Assembly: GCA_963757945.1 (NCBI GenBank)
Contig: CAVWTN010000002.1
Coordinates: 2,046,001-2,110,000, forward strand
Reading direction: 5' to 3'
Origin: CAVWTN01 sp963757945
GTDB taxonomy: Bacteria > Vulcanimicrobiota > Vulcanimicrobiia > Vulcanimicrobiales > Vulcanimicrobiaceae
Length of the DNA: 64,000 nucleotides
The notes under the pieces were generated by a model, which searched no databases, was not told the DNA's origin, and saw only the letters and a program-made list of their open reading frames with translations. Both the position numbers and the translations under genes were made by a program. The first letter of the stretch is position 1; the number at the start of each line of letters is the position of its first letter. Shown in pieces: positions 27,384-37,050 of the stretch.

Positions 27384-28187
27384 ATGCAGGCGGAGCGCTG
27401 CCGGAATCGCGTGGTGGTTTTGTGTAACCCGAATCTGCACACTACGGCAACCGCTATGGTTCTCTTACGCGCCGGTGTTAATGTGGTAGGCATTGTAGCT
27501 GCACGTGAGCTCGTCGGTGTGGAACGTGTGCGGCGCGCGATCAAGCGCAGCGGTTTTGCGACCGTCCTGTCAAGGAGGCTGTCATCTATGCTATATCATT
27601 TGTTGAATGGTCGGGACGACCGGATGGCATACGAAAGACTATATGATCGGGCGCAGATAGAGTCGTCAATCAGCTCAGCACGGGTCCCGGTGAAACTCTG
27701 CGCTCGCTATGACGAACGGGATGTTCTCGATTGGATCCGCAGCCTGGCGCCGGATGTACTTGTGGTTCACAGTGGAACAATAGTACCTCGGGCAGTGCGC
27801 GAACTGGCGCGGACAGGGCTGGTAATTGGAGGCCATCCGGGCCTAACCCAGTTCTTTCGCGGCGGCAACTCATCGTTTCGAGCGATATATCAGAATCGGC
27901 CCGGGGATGTCGGATGGACCGTCTTTCACGTGGACAAAGGCGTCGATACGGGGGATCTGATTTCTCAGGGTCGGCTCGAACCGGAGTCCGGAGACAGCTT
28001 TTTAACCCTGGACTGGCGGGCGATGTTGTGCATCGCTGAGGAACAGGCGCGGCTTATTAACCTGCTTGATGATGGACACGCAATGCCTCGGTGCCCCTAT
28101 GGAAGTGTGGACGCCGGTACACTTTACTGGTATCCCACACTTGTCGAGTTCGTTCGTTATCGTCTCAAGCAGCGAGTAGTGCGTTAG
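27384..28187 (+). CDS. Formyltransferase-like protein (sugar N-formyltransferase family)
   Basis: 267 residues from ATG 27384, preceded by GGGGG and by the start of the conserved strand (RNRVVVLCNPNLHTT). The formyl_trans_N core is present: PDVLVVHSGTIVPRAVRE, GGHPGLTQFFRGGNSSFRAI and VFHVDKGVDTGDLI. The Asn of the family N-x-H-x-S catalytic loop is Gly here (GGHPG), while His and the later Asp remain. Likely acts on an amino sugar using formyl-tetrahydrofolate, or is a degenerate member. The deacetylase start lies 3 bp after its stop. Confidence 0.7.
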   Translation: MQAERCRNRVVVLCNPNLHTTATAMVLLRAGVNVVGIVAARELVGVERVRRAIKRSGFATVLSRRLSSMLYHLLNGRDDRMAYERLYDRAQIESSISSARVPVKLCARYDERDVLDWIRSLAPDVLVVHSGTIVPRAVRELARTGLVIGGHPGLTQFFRGGNSSFRAIYQNRPGDVGWTVFHVDKGVDTGDLISQGRLEPESGDSFLTLDWRAMLCIAEEQARLINLLDDGHAMPRCPYGSVDAGTLYWYPTLVEFVRYRLKQRVVR

Positions 28188-28189
28188 GA

Positions 28190-29266
28190 ATGGACCTTCG
28201 ATCAGGCGTGATTTCTCTGGCCGACTGGATGGCGGTTAAATCCGGTGCCGCCCAATCACTGCGGTTGAACTACTCGGGTCGCGGTGCAGCTCTCATGTTC
28301 CATCGGCTACAACCTGCGCCCCGTCAGGAGCTCTATCACCATATCTTCTTCTCGGAAGGCGGCCTAATCGCATTACTGAAGCATTTCCTGCGGTCGGGCG
28401 TCGATGTCGTCGACATAAACGAGGCGCTGCGGCGATTGGTGAGCCGCGATACGAGGTATTTTGTAGTCCTTACGTTTGACGACGGATATCGCGACAATTA
28501 TACGAACGTACTCCCGATCTTGCGCGAATTCGGCCTTCCCTTCACCGTCTTTATATGCTCTGCGGTTATCGAGCGCACTTTGGACTATTGGTGGGGTGGT
28601 TTGCTTGAACTCTTTAAGTCACGGGATGAAGTCTTTTTGGAACCTATGGGAATTCGGTTTAGACTCCGAAATAGACATGATCGAGAATCGGCGTTTCACC
28701 GAGCAAGCAGTTGGGTGGAGGCGGATGTTGCATCGCGCAGCGCGCAGCTTGCGTCGACCTTTCGGCGCTACGGTGTTTCGCCGACGGACCTCCTTGATCA
28801 GGATGCGATGACCGAGCGCGAGCTTAGGCTCTTGTCCGAAAGCCCTTATGTCACAATCGGTGGGCACGGATCTACTCATCGGCCGTTAGCCGCACTTACC
28901 GAGCCAGAGGTAGAGTGGGAACTTGCCGGCAATCGGGAGCACCTGGAACGGATCACTGGCCAGCCGGTCGAGCATTTTGCCTATCCGCACGGAGATCGAG
29001 CGGCGTGCGACTGGCGAGACGCCGAGTTAGTGCGGCGTGCCGGATATCGGAGCGCGTTTACCACCCGAATAGGAAACCTGTTTCCCGAACATGCCGTCGA
29101 GCCGTTTATGCTTCCACGTGGTTCCATGAACCCACGGCGGGAAGAGGCTTACCATGCCGACGCGCAGTTTGCGGGAGTTCATCGCTTCCTGAAAAGCCGC
29201 GCTGGCTCACCGGTTAATCCGGAGACCTTACCGCTATCTAGTAAAGCGCAACCCGTGAAACCGTAG
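28190..29266 (+). CDS. Polysaccharide deacetylase (NodB domain)
   Basis: 358 residues from ATG 28190, directly after the formyltransferase stop. NodB motif 1 is VVLTFDDGYRDNY (catalytic base and metal Asp), motif 2 IGGHGSTHRPL (metal His pair), motif 3 FAYPHGDR, and later AFTTRIGN. No signal peptide is apparent, so cytoplasmic action on a lipid-linked or nucleotide sugar is possible. Pairing with a formyltransferase suggests swapping of an N-acetyl for an N-formyl group. That link is inference. Confidence 0.82.
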   Translation: MDLRSGVISLADWMAVKSGAAQSLRLNYSGRGAALMFHRLQPAPRQELYHHIFFSEGGLIALLKHFLRSGVDVVDINEALRRLVSRDTRYFVVLTFDDGYRDNYTNVLPILREFGLPFTVFICSAVIERTLDYWWGGLLELFKSRDEVFLEPMGIRFRLRNRHDRESAFHRASSWVEADVASRSAQLASTFRRYGVSPTDLLDQDAMTERELRLLSESPYVTIGGHGSTHRPLAALTEPEVEWELAGNREHLERITGQPVEHFAYPHGDRAACDWRDAELVRRAGYRSAFTTRIGNLFPEHAVEPFMLPRGSMNPRREEAYHADAQFAGVHRFLKSRAGSPVNPETLPLSSKAQPVKP

Positions 29267-29439
29267 TTTACTCGCGTTCAGAAGCACCAGGCGTCAGGCG
29301 ACGCGTGATATTCCGAAGTGGCCGTTTAAGGCTGTGGCAATCTCAGATGCCTTACAGGAGACCAAATTAGTGGCCCTTCCTCCTGCAGTGCATTTCTTGC
29401 GCAAACGCTTTAGGTTTTGTGGACGGCTAAGGTCCAATA

Positions 29440-30396
29440 TCAGGGTAAGTCTGATCCTTTAGATCGAGGCAATTGAAAGTGACGCCGTAGCCTGCGTCCC
29501 GCGTGTCGCGCGAGCTTCTTCGGGGCTAGAAGGCTTGCGACTGCAACGCGGCCGTAGCCCTCAAGAGTTTCGCCTTCAGCTATCGCCGCTATGCCCGCAC
29601 GATACTGAGCAAGGGAAATCTGCGCCAGTTGGTCCAGAAGACGAAACCATAAAGGACGCCTCAGCTGGCGGTTACAGAAATCCTCGAAGGTCGCCTCTGG
29701 CAAAGATGACTCACGATTGATGGCGCACTCGCATGCATGGGCATATCGAAGGTGCAGGGCGCGCGCTTGTGTCGCGTTCGTGCTTTTCGCATGAAGCCTG
29801 ACATGGAGTAAAATCTGGGGAAGGTTCGCGACTTCGGTCCGCTCAGTCATGCGTAGGAAGAGATCCCAGTCCTCGCCGGGGCCACTTATCCGGAAGACAC
29901 CGGTACGCTCAAACACACCTGCGCGGAACATCAAACTACCGTTAACGATAGCGTGCCTGCCTTGGAGGAGATCTCGTCGTATCTCCAGATGATTCAAGCT
30001 CAGCGGCGGCGAAGGGCCCAGCCGCCCACTCGGTCCGATATACCTAATCCCCGTTCCGAGCATCCCAATTGCCGGATGTCGATCCAGGTAAGACACTTGT
30101 TGCTCCAATCGGCGCGGAAGACAGATATCGTCAGCATCGACGAATGCAACGTATTCCGTTTTGCATAGCTCAAGTGCCGCGTTGCGGGCGGCGCCTTGTC
30201 CGCCGCGCTGCGCCAAGCGGATGATCGTCAATCTCGGATCTGCGATCGATCTGAGGTATTCGAGTGAGTCATCGGTCGAACAGTCATCTACCGCAACCAA
30301 AGCAAAGTCCCTAAGTGACTGTTCAAATAGCGACGACACAGTCAACGGTAGGTACGGCATTGCATTATATACCGGCATAACAACCGTAACGCGCAT
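29440..30396 (-). CDS. Glycosyltransferase family 2
   Basis: 318 residues from ATG 30396, preceded on its strand by GGAG at 6-7 nt. GT-A signatures: TVVMPVYNAMPYLPLTVSSL, LVAVDDCSTDDS, RGGQGAARNAAL and VAFVDADDICLPRRLEQQV with the DxD metal site. It then runs through GEDWDLFLRM, typical of the acceptor side. Transcribed against its neighbours and convergent with the deacetylase (173-bp gap). Confidence 0.85.
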   Translation of the reverse strand: MRVTVVMPVYNAMPYLPLTVSSLFEQSLRDFALVAVDDCSTDDSLEYLRSIADPRLTIIRLAQRGGQGAARNAALELCKTEYVAFVDADDICLPRRLEQQVSYLDRHPAIGMLGTGIRYIGPSGRLGPSPPLSLNHLEIRRDLLQGRHAIVNGSLMFRAGVFERTGVFRISGPGEDWDLFLRMTERTEVANLPQILLHVRLHAKSTNATQARALHLRYAHACECAINRESSLPEATFEDFCNRQLRRPLWFRLLDQLAQISLAQYRAGIAAIAEGETLEGYGRVAVASLLAPKKLARHAGRRLRRHFQLPRSKGSDLP

Positions 30397-30914
30397 CGAA
30401 CACTCCAAAGGCAGGGAAAGTAATCGCACGTGCTATCGGAAAACCCTTCCGATTTCGCTTCGGGCTTTAGGACGCCTCTACGACGAACAGCGCTAGGAGC
30501 GGAATTCGATGGTGTACACCCGCAGATGAAGGCCATAGGGAGATATAGCACGGTCGGCGAGACGCGACGCGGATTCACAGGGGGTCGAGCATCTAGATCG
30601 GTCCGCTCCATATGGTTCGGAGATCAAGCATGTCGCGTTACAGAACACGCTGGAACCAATGGACTGTATCGGAGCGAAATACCTCGAGCGGCTGTAACTC
30701 CACCGACGTCGGCAGGGAGGGTCGCAGGTTGGTCGCCTCCGCGAGAGGCTGAGACAACGCTATGCACGGGATTGCAAATCTTATAAGTGGCGAGCATGAT
30801 AAGTAGTCGCTCTTTAGCTGCGGAGAGCACGGACTTGGCAATGTACTGATGAGCGGCTCGCTCCCTGCAGAGTCCCGACTAACGTTTTGGCCTTTGATAC
30901 CCGAAGGCTTAGCC
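30397..30914. other. Divergent intergenic gap without recognised gene
   Basis: 518 bp between the divergent GT2 and beta-helix genes. Short open frames here have no recognisable protein features. I see no tRNA, IS end or strong promoter. Confidence 0.4.
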
Positions 30915-32546
30915 ATGAGCGATAAGGAAGCCAGAGCGCACCGTGCTAAGCACCAAGGCTACCAGCTCGTCGCGGTTCAGACCCGATTGCTGAGCGTGTT
31001 TGTTGCGACGGCGCTATGCATCGTCGGCGGTTGCAGCGCGAGTGGCTCACCGCGATCGGCGGTTGTACCGAATATCGTCGCGAGTACACCTATCATCGCG
31101 AGTACACCTATTATCGCGAGTACACCGCCAACTGCTCAAACCTGGCCTCCTCCATCCTCAGTGTCCAGCCTCCATGCTCCTGGCCCGAACGCGATAGTCT
31201 ATGGATCACCAGCGGCGTACGCGTGTGCGACGAACTATTACGTCTCGACCAGCGGCAGCGACTCCAATAATGGTACTAGTCTCAGTTCACCTTGGTTAAC
31301 GTTAGCGCACGCAGCGGCACGAAGCCTGACGGCAGGCAGTTGCGTCAACGTAGCCCCCGGCGTCTATCTTCAATCTGCGCCGCTAAGTGTAATACACGGT
31401 GGAACGGAAGCCTCCAACGTTGGCTATGTTACTTGGCGTTGCAATACGATGCCGTTTCATTTCTCGGGCGGGGCTTTACAAGGTGAGGGAAGAGGGTGCG
31501 TTGTTCGAGCAAACGCCGTAATGTTTGCCCTTATAGCAATAAGCGCATCTTACGTCATCTTTGACGGATTCGAGATTGACGGGAATACCTTTGAGGCGCA
31601 AAGAGGTTTCCAGGTTTCCGGCCCGGGCGTTCACCATGTCTGGCTGCTTGATAGCGACGTGCATCATTGTGGCCAGTCTGGCCTGTCACTAGTCTGGTCA
31701 GAGTGGCTATTCGTTATCCACGACGTATGGCATGACAATTCAGCCTGCAGCGTGAATTTTATAGCTCCGTGCAGCGAGACCATTGGCAGTTACGGCTCTG
31801 GTCTATCCATTTGGGAGCCCAAGCCGATTATTGGTTATGTTCCGACGGCGGCCGACAATGCTTATTGTGCAATTGTCCCAGTTTATGCGTGCTTCCATGT
31901 TGTTGTGGAATTTAACGTGGCCTATCATAACTACAATGCGCAGACCGGAAATGGTAACACAGATGGCGAGGGGATTATTTTTGACACTTGGAATAGCGCC
32001 CCATATACCGCGGCCGGTCTGATTATGGGTAACGTTGTTTATGACAACGGTGGATCTGGTATCGAAGTCGGTGACAGCGCAGCTTCTGGCGTTATAGTGG
32101 TCGCGAATAACACGACCTTTGCTAATCACTGGGACACGCACAGCCCGTTCACGTGGAGCGGAGAGATCATGGAAGTCAACGGGTACAATGTGACGAATAT
32201 TAACAACATAGCTTACGCGGTTGGTGGCCCTGGGATACTGGCCGGCAATCCGCCCTTCGTGTCGCAGGAAGGTCGTGGTACGAGTACCTGGAGTAACAAC
32301 TTGTCGTATCCGGCCGGTCGTAATAGATTCGCATTCGGAGTGTCATACCAGACGTCAGGAACGAATCAGAACGGCGACGGAATTGATCCTCAGTTTATGT
32401 CAGCAACGCCAGGATCGGCGTTTAACAATTTTGCGCTGACTCCAGGTAGCCCGGCAATTGGCTTCGGGCAGGTGTTCTCGTTGTGGCCGCAACTCGGGAC
32501 CATTGACGCGGGGGCTTGCCCGAGCGGTCTTGTAAACTGTCCCTGA
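30915..32546 (+). CDS. Secreted lipoprotein with right-handed beta-helix (DUF1565/pectate-lyase-like)
   Basis: 543 residues from ATG 30915. A hydrophobic segment ends in the lipobox VGGCSASG (Cys about residue 40). Three tandem copies of an IASTP unit encoded by near-identical 18-bp repeats near 31078-31130 form a spacer. YYVSTSGSDSNNGTSLSSPW begins a DUF1565/parallel beta-helix domain, with repeated coils carrying Asn/Gly/Asp ladders (YVIFDGFEIDGN, HHVWLLDSDVHHCGQ, GNVVYDNGGSGIEVGD). Such proteins are polysaccharide lyases, epimerases or adhesins. Its stop codon forms the first three bases of an IS-like end. Confidence 0.75.
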   Translation: MSDKEARAHRAKHQGYQLVAVQTRLLSVFVATALCIVGGCSASGSPRSAVVPNIVASTPIIASTPIIASTPPTAQTWPPPSSVSSLHAPGPNAIVYGSPAAYACATNYYVSTSGSDSNNGTSLSSPWLTLAHAAARSLTAGSCVNVAPGVYLQSAPLSVIHGGTEASNVGYVTWRCNTMPFHFSGGALQGEGRGCVVRANAVMFALIAISASYVIFDGFEIDGNTFEAQRGFQVSGPGVHHVWLLDSDVHHCGQSGLSLVWSEWLFVIHDVWHDNSACSVNFIAPCSETIGSYGSGLSIWEPKPIIGYVPTAADNAYCAIVPVYACFHVVVEFNVAYHNYNAQTGNGNTDGEGIIFDTWNSAPYTAAGLIMGNVVYDNGGSGIEVGDSAASGVIVVANNTTFANHWDTHSPFTWSGEIMEVNGYNVTNINNIAYAVGGPGILAGNPPFVSQEGRGTSTWSNNLSYPAGRNRFAFGVSYQTSGTNQNGDGIDPQFMSATPGSAFNNFALTPGSPAIGFGQVFSLWPQLGTIDAGACPSGLVNCP

Positions 32547-32760
32547 CGTGTAGCGTGAAGAAGGTCGGGAATTGGTTGGAGCATCTCTGAGACGTTCGGC
32601 CGCGGCGAGGACCGTGGCGTTTGCACTACGTCGGATTGACGAAATGCTCGCAGGGCGCTAGAGCAGGATTACAGATCCGCCAAGGGCCTGTCTCCGTTCC
32701 ACCGAAAAGGACGGACGCACGAAAGCGTCGCCGGGCCTTTCGGAGGGACGAGATATGCTA
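32544..32760 (+). repeat. IS3-end-linked repeat, copy 2 (upstream of GT39-like gene)
   Basis: Starts with TGACGTGTAGC, identical to the terminal repeat of the intact IS at 44518. It then shares with 27240-27345 the blocks TACGTCGGATTGAC, GCGCTAG, ACAGATCCGCCAAGGGC and TCCGTTCC. A perfect hairpin GACGC-ACGAAA-GCGTC lies at 32714-32729. Occupies most of the 383-bp gap 32547-32929; the rest shows nothing recognised. Confidence 0.5.
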
Positions 32761-32929
32761 CGCAACATCGATTTCGCGTCGGCCCTCGCGTTCGTGGGGT
32801 CTCTCTCGCATGACACAAGCGTTTCTTGCAGTTGGTCCGTCCTGCGCGGCGCTGTCGCAGGCCTAACGGCGCGCCGTGGCCGACTAGATCGGACCCAACT
32901 TTCGGGGGCGAACTGCGGCTGCGGGTGTC

Positions 32930-34534
32930 GTGATCGACCCGCCCAGCTTACCCGACGCGGCGTGCACGACCGTGATTCGTAAGTGGCGCTTTTCAACCAT
33001 TGGGGGCGAGAGTTTGTCACTGATCATCATGGCGATCACTGCGCTCTCGCTTGCGGTCACCTCGAAATCTCTTTGGATGGACGAGGCGTTCACGGCCTGG
33101 CTCGTCGCGCATCGAACTTTGCACAGCTTTCTTAGCACTATGGCGAGCCCAGCATTTGCGCCCGTCGATCGGCTATATCCGCTCTACGACATCTGGATGC
33201 TGGCGTGGACGCATCTCTTCGGCTTCTCCGAATATGCGCTTAGGGCCGCCAATATCCCGTTCGGAGCTGTCTTTGTCTTGGCGATGGCTGTCTCATCTCA
33301 ACTGATCTTTGGTCGCCGCTTTGCGTGGGCGCCGTTCGCCTTAGCTCCGTTTGCATGGTTCTACATGAACGAGGCAAGGCCGTACATGATGCTGCTCGCA
33401 TTTTCGACGGCGACCGCTGGGGCTTTGGGAACAGCAATCTTCGGACCATCGAAGTTGCGTGCGAAGGCATCATGGCTCTTCCTTTGGATGTTGTTGTTCA
33501 CGTGCATGACAGACATTGTTGCGGTCCTGGCGCTTCCTAGCATTCTCGTCCTCTTGGTAGTTGGTGTGCGCAATGGATCACTTAATGCGCGGCTTATCGA
33601 ACGGGCGCTATTGCTTGCGCCCTTGTTTGCACTCGTATTTGCCTACTATGCAGTCATGTTGGCTACGCCAGGGGCAAGAGGAGAGGTACTGGAGGACGCC
33701 AGGCGGAGCGCGAGCCTGGCTCTTCCGGTGTCCAGCCTGTATGAGCAGGTCGGCTTAGCCGGAATTGGACCTCCGCGTAACTCAGTTCGATCAAGCCTTA
33801 TGTGGAGCACCGTCGAGCCGTACATTGCCTTGCTTGGAGCGGCGCTGCTGGCGTACATGGCCGCCCTCGCCTTGTCCCTTCGCGGGCGTCTTGATGCACA
33901 GACGGCCGCATGTCTTTCCGCCTGGGCAGTCGCGTTCGCGTGTTCCGCGGTCATCGCTTCCGCCCTTGACGTGCGGTTCCTCGGCCGGCACCTATCAGCT
34001 ATTGTGCCGTTTTTGCTCCTCGGGACAATTGGGCTCTTGCGCTCGCGTACTGCAGTTCTGCTGATCGCAGTAGTCTTGTGTGCTTCGGATCTGCGATTGT
34101 CGCTTCTTCCAGAATACGGTAAGGACGACTACCGCGCGACGGTCAACGACGTTGTGAACCGCCTGAGGGAGACGGGCGGCGCGGTTTACTGGTCGGCAGA
34201 CCCAGGAGCCGCCAGCTATTATGGCCTGGCACTGCATTGCGCGCCAGACAATCTTGAATGCGCCGACGTAGGCTGGCCGGTGCGTGCAAGCGGGAGGCTC
34301 GCCGTGGGATGGAGTGCCGACGCCGCGAGGCTGCTTCTTGTTCGTGACCAGCGGCTTGGGCCGGTATACGTCGCGATAAGCAAACCCGATGTCTTTGATG
34401 TGCACCACGCGTGGAGCCACAGTCTCCTTTCGACGGGAGTGCCGCTGGCAAACTACCGGAGCTTCAAAATCTATAAATTTGGCAAGCGAAGCCCGAGTCA
34501 AACTACGCGTCGTGCACGCACGCATCAACCGTGA
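32930..34534 (+). CDS. Integral-membrane glycosyltransferase, GT39/ArnT-like
   Basis: 534 residues, GTG start. After a short cytosolic N-terminus the first helix is followed by SKSLWMDEAFTAW, the first-loop Asp-Glu motif of polyprenyl-phosphate-dependent GT39/GT83 enzymes. EYALRAANIPFGAVFVLAMA and NEARPYMMLLAFSTATAGAL follow the family pattern, with about ten helices and a soluble C-terminal domain (about 410-530). It would transfer a sugar from a lipid-phosphate donor on the periplasmic side. Confidence 0.75.
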   Translation: MIDPPSLPDAACTTVIRKWRFSTIGGESLSLIIMAITALSLAVTSKSLWMDEAFTAWLVAHRTLHSFLSTMASPAFAPVDRLYPLYDIWMLAWTHLFGFSEYALRAANIPFGAVFVLAMAVSSQLIFGRRFAWAPFALAPFAWFYMNEARPYMMLLAFSTATAGALGTAIFGPSKLRAKASWLFLWMLLFTCMTDIVAVLALPSILVLLVVGVRNGSLNARLIERALLLAPLFALVFAYYAVMLATPGARGEVLEDARRSASLALPVSSLYEQVGLAGIGPPRNSVRSSLMWSTVEPYIALLGAALLAYMAALALSLRGRLDAQTAACLSAWAVAFACSAVIASALDVRFLGRHLSAIVPFLLLGTIGLLRSRTAVLLIAVVLCASDLRLSLLPEYGKDDYRATVNDVVNRLRETGGAVYWSADPGAASYYGLALHCAPDNLECADVGWPVRASGRLAVGWSADAARLLLVRDQRLGPVYVAISKPDVFDVHHAWSHSLLSTGVPLANYRSFKIYKFGKRSPSQTTRRARTHQP

Positions 34535-34587
34535 TGTTTTGGCCTCGCACACAGCGCTGAGTACTTCACGTGCCGCGGCGCCTTCGC

Positions 34588-35442
34588 TTACAAAGTGGCA
34601 CCGCCGGGAAACCCATATCGCGCGATCAGGTTCTCGATCTGCTTGTCGTTCTTGGTGCGGTTCACGGCGTATAGCGCGAATCGTTGCGTGCGCGGCCACG
34701 TGATCACGCGCATGCGCGGGCCGACTTTGCGGAAGCGAGTACCGGTCATCGCCGCCATCCAATACAGCCAAATATCGTCGGCGGTCGGGCAAAGTATTTG
34801 AAAGATCTCGGCGCGTGTCACGTCGGCGTGAAACATGCCGGGCTCCCAGAGCACGCCGCCGACCCCGGTTGGAAAGATCAGCCGGGAGGCCTCGCCGGCC
34901 TCAACATCCGTTTCCCATTGAGCATAGGGAACGGGGACTCCGCGAGCATCTACTCGTATGCGGTGTCCGCGCGTGCAGAGCGCTTCCTTGTTGTCTCCAC
35001 GACGCGCCTCGACGAGCCCGCGCAACCAGTGACGCGGATAATATACTTCGTCGTCGGCGGTGACAAGAAGGTCATCGCCGCCGGATGCGAGCGCCGGGAT
35101 GATCTTCGTATAGGATCGGAGATTCTCGCAGGGCTGAATCGCCAGTCCGCTGGTTTGCAATTCAACGACGCTTCGCGGGAGCGAGGCGAGATCGGCCTCG
35201 GCGATCCACAGGCAGAGACGATCTGGGAGAATGCTCTGCGCGAGAAGACTCTTCAGCGTGAGAGCGAGCGTCGGATAACGCGGCGGATGTGATGTCAGCG
35301 TAACGGTGAGGCGCCCGGGCAGACGATGCGGAGTCGCGTGACGGCGATGTCGCTGCCACGTGGAAGTGACATACCCCGCGGTCGCGTATGCACGGCTTAC
35401 CTCCGGCAGTTTCTGCAGATAATCAATAGCACTCAGGGCCAT
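34588..35442 (-). CDS. Glycosyltransferase-like protein, GT-A fold
   Basis: 284 residues. LTVTLTSHPPRYPTLALTLK opens a GT2-like nucleotide-binding domain and DDLLVTADDEVYYPRHWLRG supplies an Asp-Asp-Glu metal site. A later DDIWLYWMA is the usual acceptor/catalytic segment. Convergent with the GT39-like gene (53 bp apart) and divergent from the CRP-type regulator. Donor unknown. Confidence 0.7.
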   Translation of the reverse strand: MALSAIDYLQKLPEVSRAYATAGYVTSTWQRHRRHATPHRLPGRLTVTLTSHPPRYPTLALTLKSLLAQSILPDRLCLWIAEADLASLPRSVVELQTSGLAIQPCENLRSYTKIIPALASGGDDLLVTADDEVYYPRHWLRGLVEARRGDNKEALCTRGHRIRVDARGVPVPYAQWETDVEAGEASRLIFPTGVGGVLWEPGMFHADVTRAEIFQILCPTADDIWLYWMAAMTGTRFRKVGPRMRVITWPRTQRFALYAVNRTKNDKQIENLIARYGFPGGATL

Positions 35443-35644
35443 GATGTCTCGTCAGCGCCGGAGGGGCGTAAGGCCTCAAGCTCGCAACACAAGCGTGCGC
35501 TCAGTAACTCGCTCGGTACGCATTTCAGGATCGTATCAAGGCAAGCTGGTCGACACAACGGCCGATGCCAAGGCGGACGCGGGACTTTCGCTACGTAAGC
35601 GGGCTGACGGACACCGCGCCGAACCTCGCTTTATCCTAGGCGAC

Positions 35645-36367
35645 ATGGTACATACGACGCGTGTCGCCGCGCCGGGCGGGGGCGGCCTGATGGAGAACAA
35701 GGTCTGGTATCTGCAGCGCAGCCGCTTGTTTGCCGAGGTGCCCGAGGCCTCGGTCGAGAGCTCCGAGCATCTCTTCGTCACGTGCCTGTTCCCTAAGCGC
35801 GCGCTCGTCTTCGATCAGGGTGATTCGGCCCGGGTCGTCTATCTGATCAAGCGCGGCAAGGTCCGGCTCTCGCGCATCACCCAGGACGGTAAGGAAGTCA
35901 CGATCGCCGTCCTCGGCCCAGGCGACTTCTTCGGCGAGGAGACGCTCTTCGAATCCGCCGGCCGCACCACGATCGCAACCTGCCTCGAGGAAACGCTCCT
36001 CTGCTCCGCGCGCGCCGACGACCTCTTCGCGCTCCTCTCCGCCGACCCGACGCTCGCGCTCAACGTCGCGAAGATGCTCAATTCGCGCCTGGGCGATGCC
36101 TCCGCCACCATGGAAGATCTCGCCTACGCGAAGATCGCCGACCGCCTGATGCACCTCTTCGGGCGCCTCGCGCACGAACACGGCGTTCCCCAAGCCGGCG
36201 ATGCGGTGAAGCTCGACGTGCGCCTCACGCACGCGGAGATCGCCTCGATGATCGGCAGCACGCGCGAGACGGTCTCGCTCGAGCTCTCGAACCTGGCGCG
36301 CGCCGGCCGCATCACGATCCTCGAAGGCGCGGTCGTCATCCCGCGCGCGGAACTCGAAGCGCTATGA
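35645..36367 (+). CDS. CRP/FNR-family transcription regulator
   Basis: 240 residues from ATG 35645; ATG 35690 is an alternative. A cyclic-nucleotide-binding-like beta barrel (LVFDQGDSARVVYLIKRGKV, VLGPGDFFGEETLF) precedes a long dimer helix and a Crp-type HTH (LTHAEIASMIGSTRETVSLE). No FNR cysteine cluster and no clear cAMP Arg-Ser pair in the phosphate cassette, so the ligand is unknown. A TATCCT sits 7 nt before ATG 35645, compatible with a leaderless start. Its TGA overlaps the next ATG. Confidence 0.85.
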   Translation: MVHTTRVAAPGGGGLMENKVWYLQRSRLFAEVPEASVESSEHLFVTCLFPKRALVFDQGDSARVVYLIKRGKVRLSRITQDGKEVTIAVLGPGDFFGEETLFESAGRTTIATCLEETLLCSARADDLFALLSADPTLALNVAKMLNSRLGDASATMEDLAYAKIADRLMHLFGRLAHEHGVPQAGDAVKLDVRLTHAEIASMIGSTRETVSLELSNLARAGRITILEGAVVIPRAELEAL

Positions 36368-36903
36368 CGCGGCGCTCTCTGTTAGCCGTGCTCGCGGCGT
36401 TGTTGGTAGCGCCCGTTGCGCTGGCGGCGGTCCGCGCCGTCCCGGGCGGCGCGGCTGATGCGGCCGATGCTTCCGCAGGGCTGGCGCCGCTGCTCGGCGC
36501 GAGCCGCTGGCTTGGGGAACGTCCCGATGCAGCGTCGCTGCGCGGCAAGGTCGTGCTCGTCGACGTGTTCACGTTCGATTGCATCAACTGCAAGCACGTG
36601 ATCCCCTCGCTGCGCGCGCTCCACGCGCGCGGCGAAAGCGACCTCGTCCTCATCGGCATCCACACGCCGGAAACGCCCTACGAGCGCGACCTCGCGCACG
36701 TGAAGCACGCGTTCGCTGCGCAGGGCATCACCTGGCCCGTCGCGCTCGATAACGATTCCGCGCTCTGGAACGCGTACGGTATCTCCGCTTGGCCCACGCA
36801 GCTGATCTTCGATCGCAAAGGCAAGCTGCGCTCGACGGTCGTCGGCGAGGGCCAGGATAGCACGGTCGCTGCAACGCTCGCCGCACTGCTCGCCGAACGC
36901 TGA
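36364..36903 (+). CDS. Exported thioredoxin-like protein (TlpA/DipZ-type)
   Basis: 179 residues. Signal peptide (LLAVLAALLVAPVALAAV), then a thioredoxin fold with the redox pair in FDCINCKHVIPSL (CINC), as in DipZ-type domains, and the cis-proline strand ISAWPTQLIFDRKG. It should reduce or oxidise disulfides outside the cytoplasm. Translationally coupled to the CRP-type regulator by ATGA. Confidence 0.82.
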   Translation: MTRRSLLAVLAALLVAPVALAAVRAVPGGAADAADASAGLAPLLGASRWLGERPDAASLRGKVVLVDVFTFDCINCKHVIPSLRALHARGESDLVLIGIHTPETPYERDLAHVKHAFAAQGITWPVALDNDSALWNAYGISAWPTQLIFDRKGKLRSTVVGEGQDSTVAATLAALLAER

Positions 36904-36972
36904 CGCCGCGCTCGGGCCTTCGGGCCAAGGGCACCCTTCGCGCTCGAACGAAGCGACGACGAACGACGTTAA

Positions 36973-37034
36973 CCCTTCGACGCCCTTCGACAGGCTCAGG
37001 GTGACAAACGCCAGGCTCAGGGTGACGAAGGGGT
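36973..37034. repeat. REP-like intergenic repeat
   Basis: Contains CTTCGACAGGCTCAGGGTGA followed after about 10 bp by a second partial copy (CAGGCTCAGGGTGACGAAGG). This is the palindromic intergenic sequence type seen in many bacterial genomes. It lies between the thioredoxin-like gene and the lipase gene. Confidence 0.5.
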
Positions 37035-37050
37035 TTCGAAAGGACGGGGA

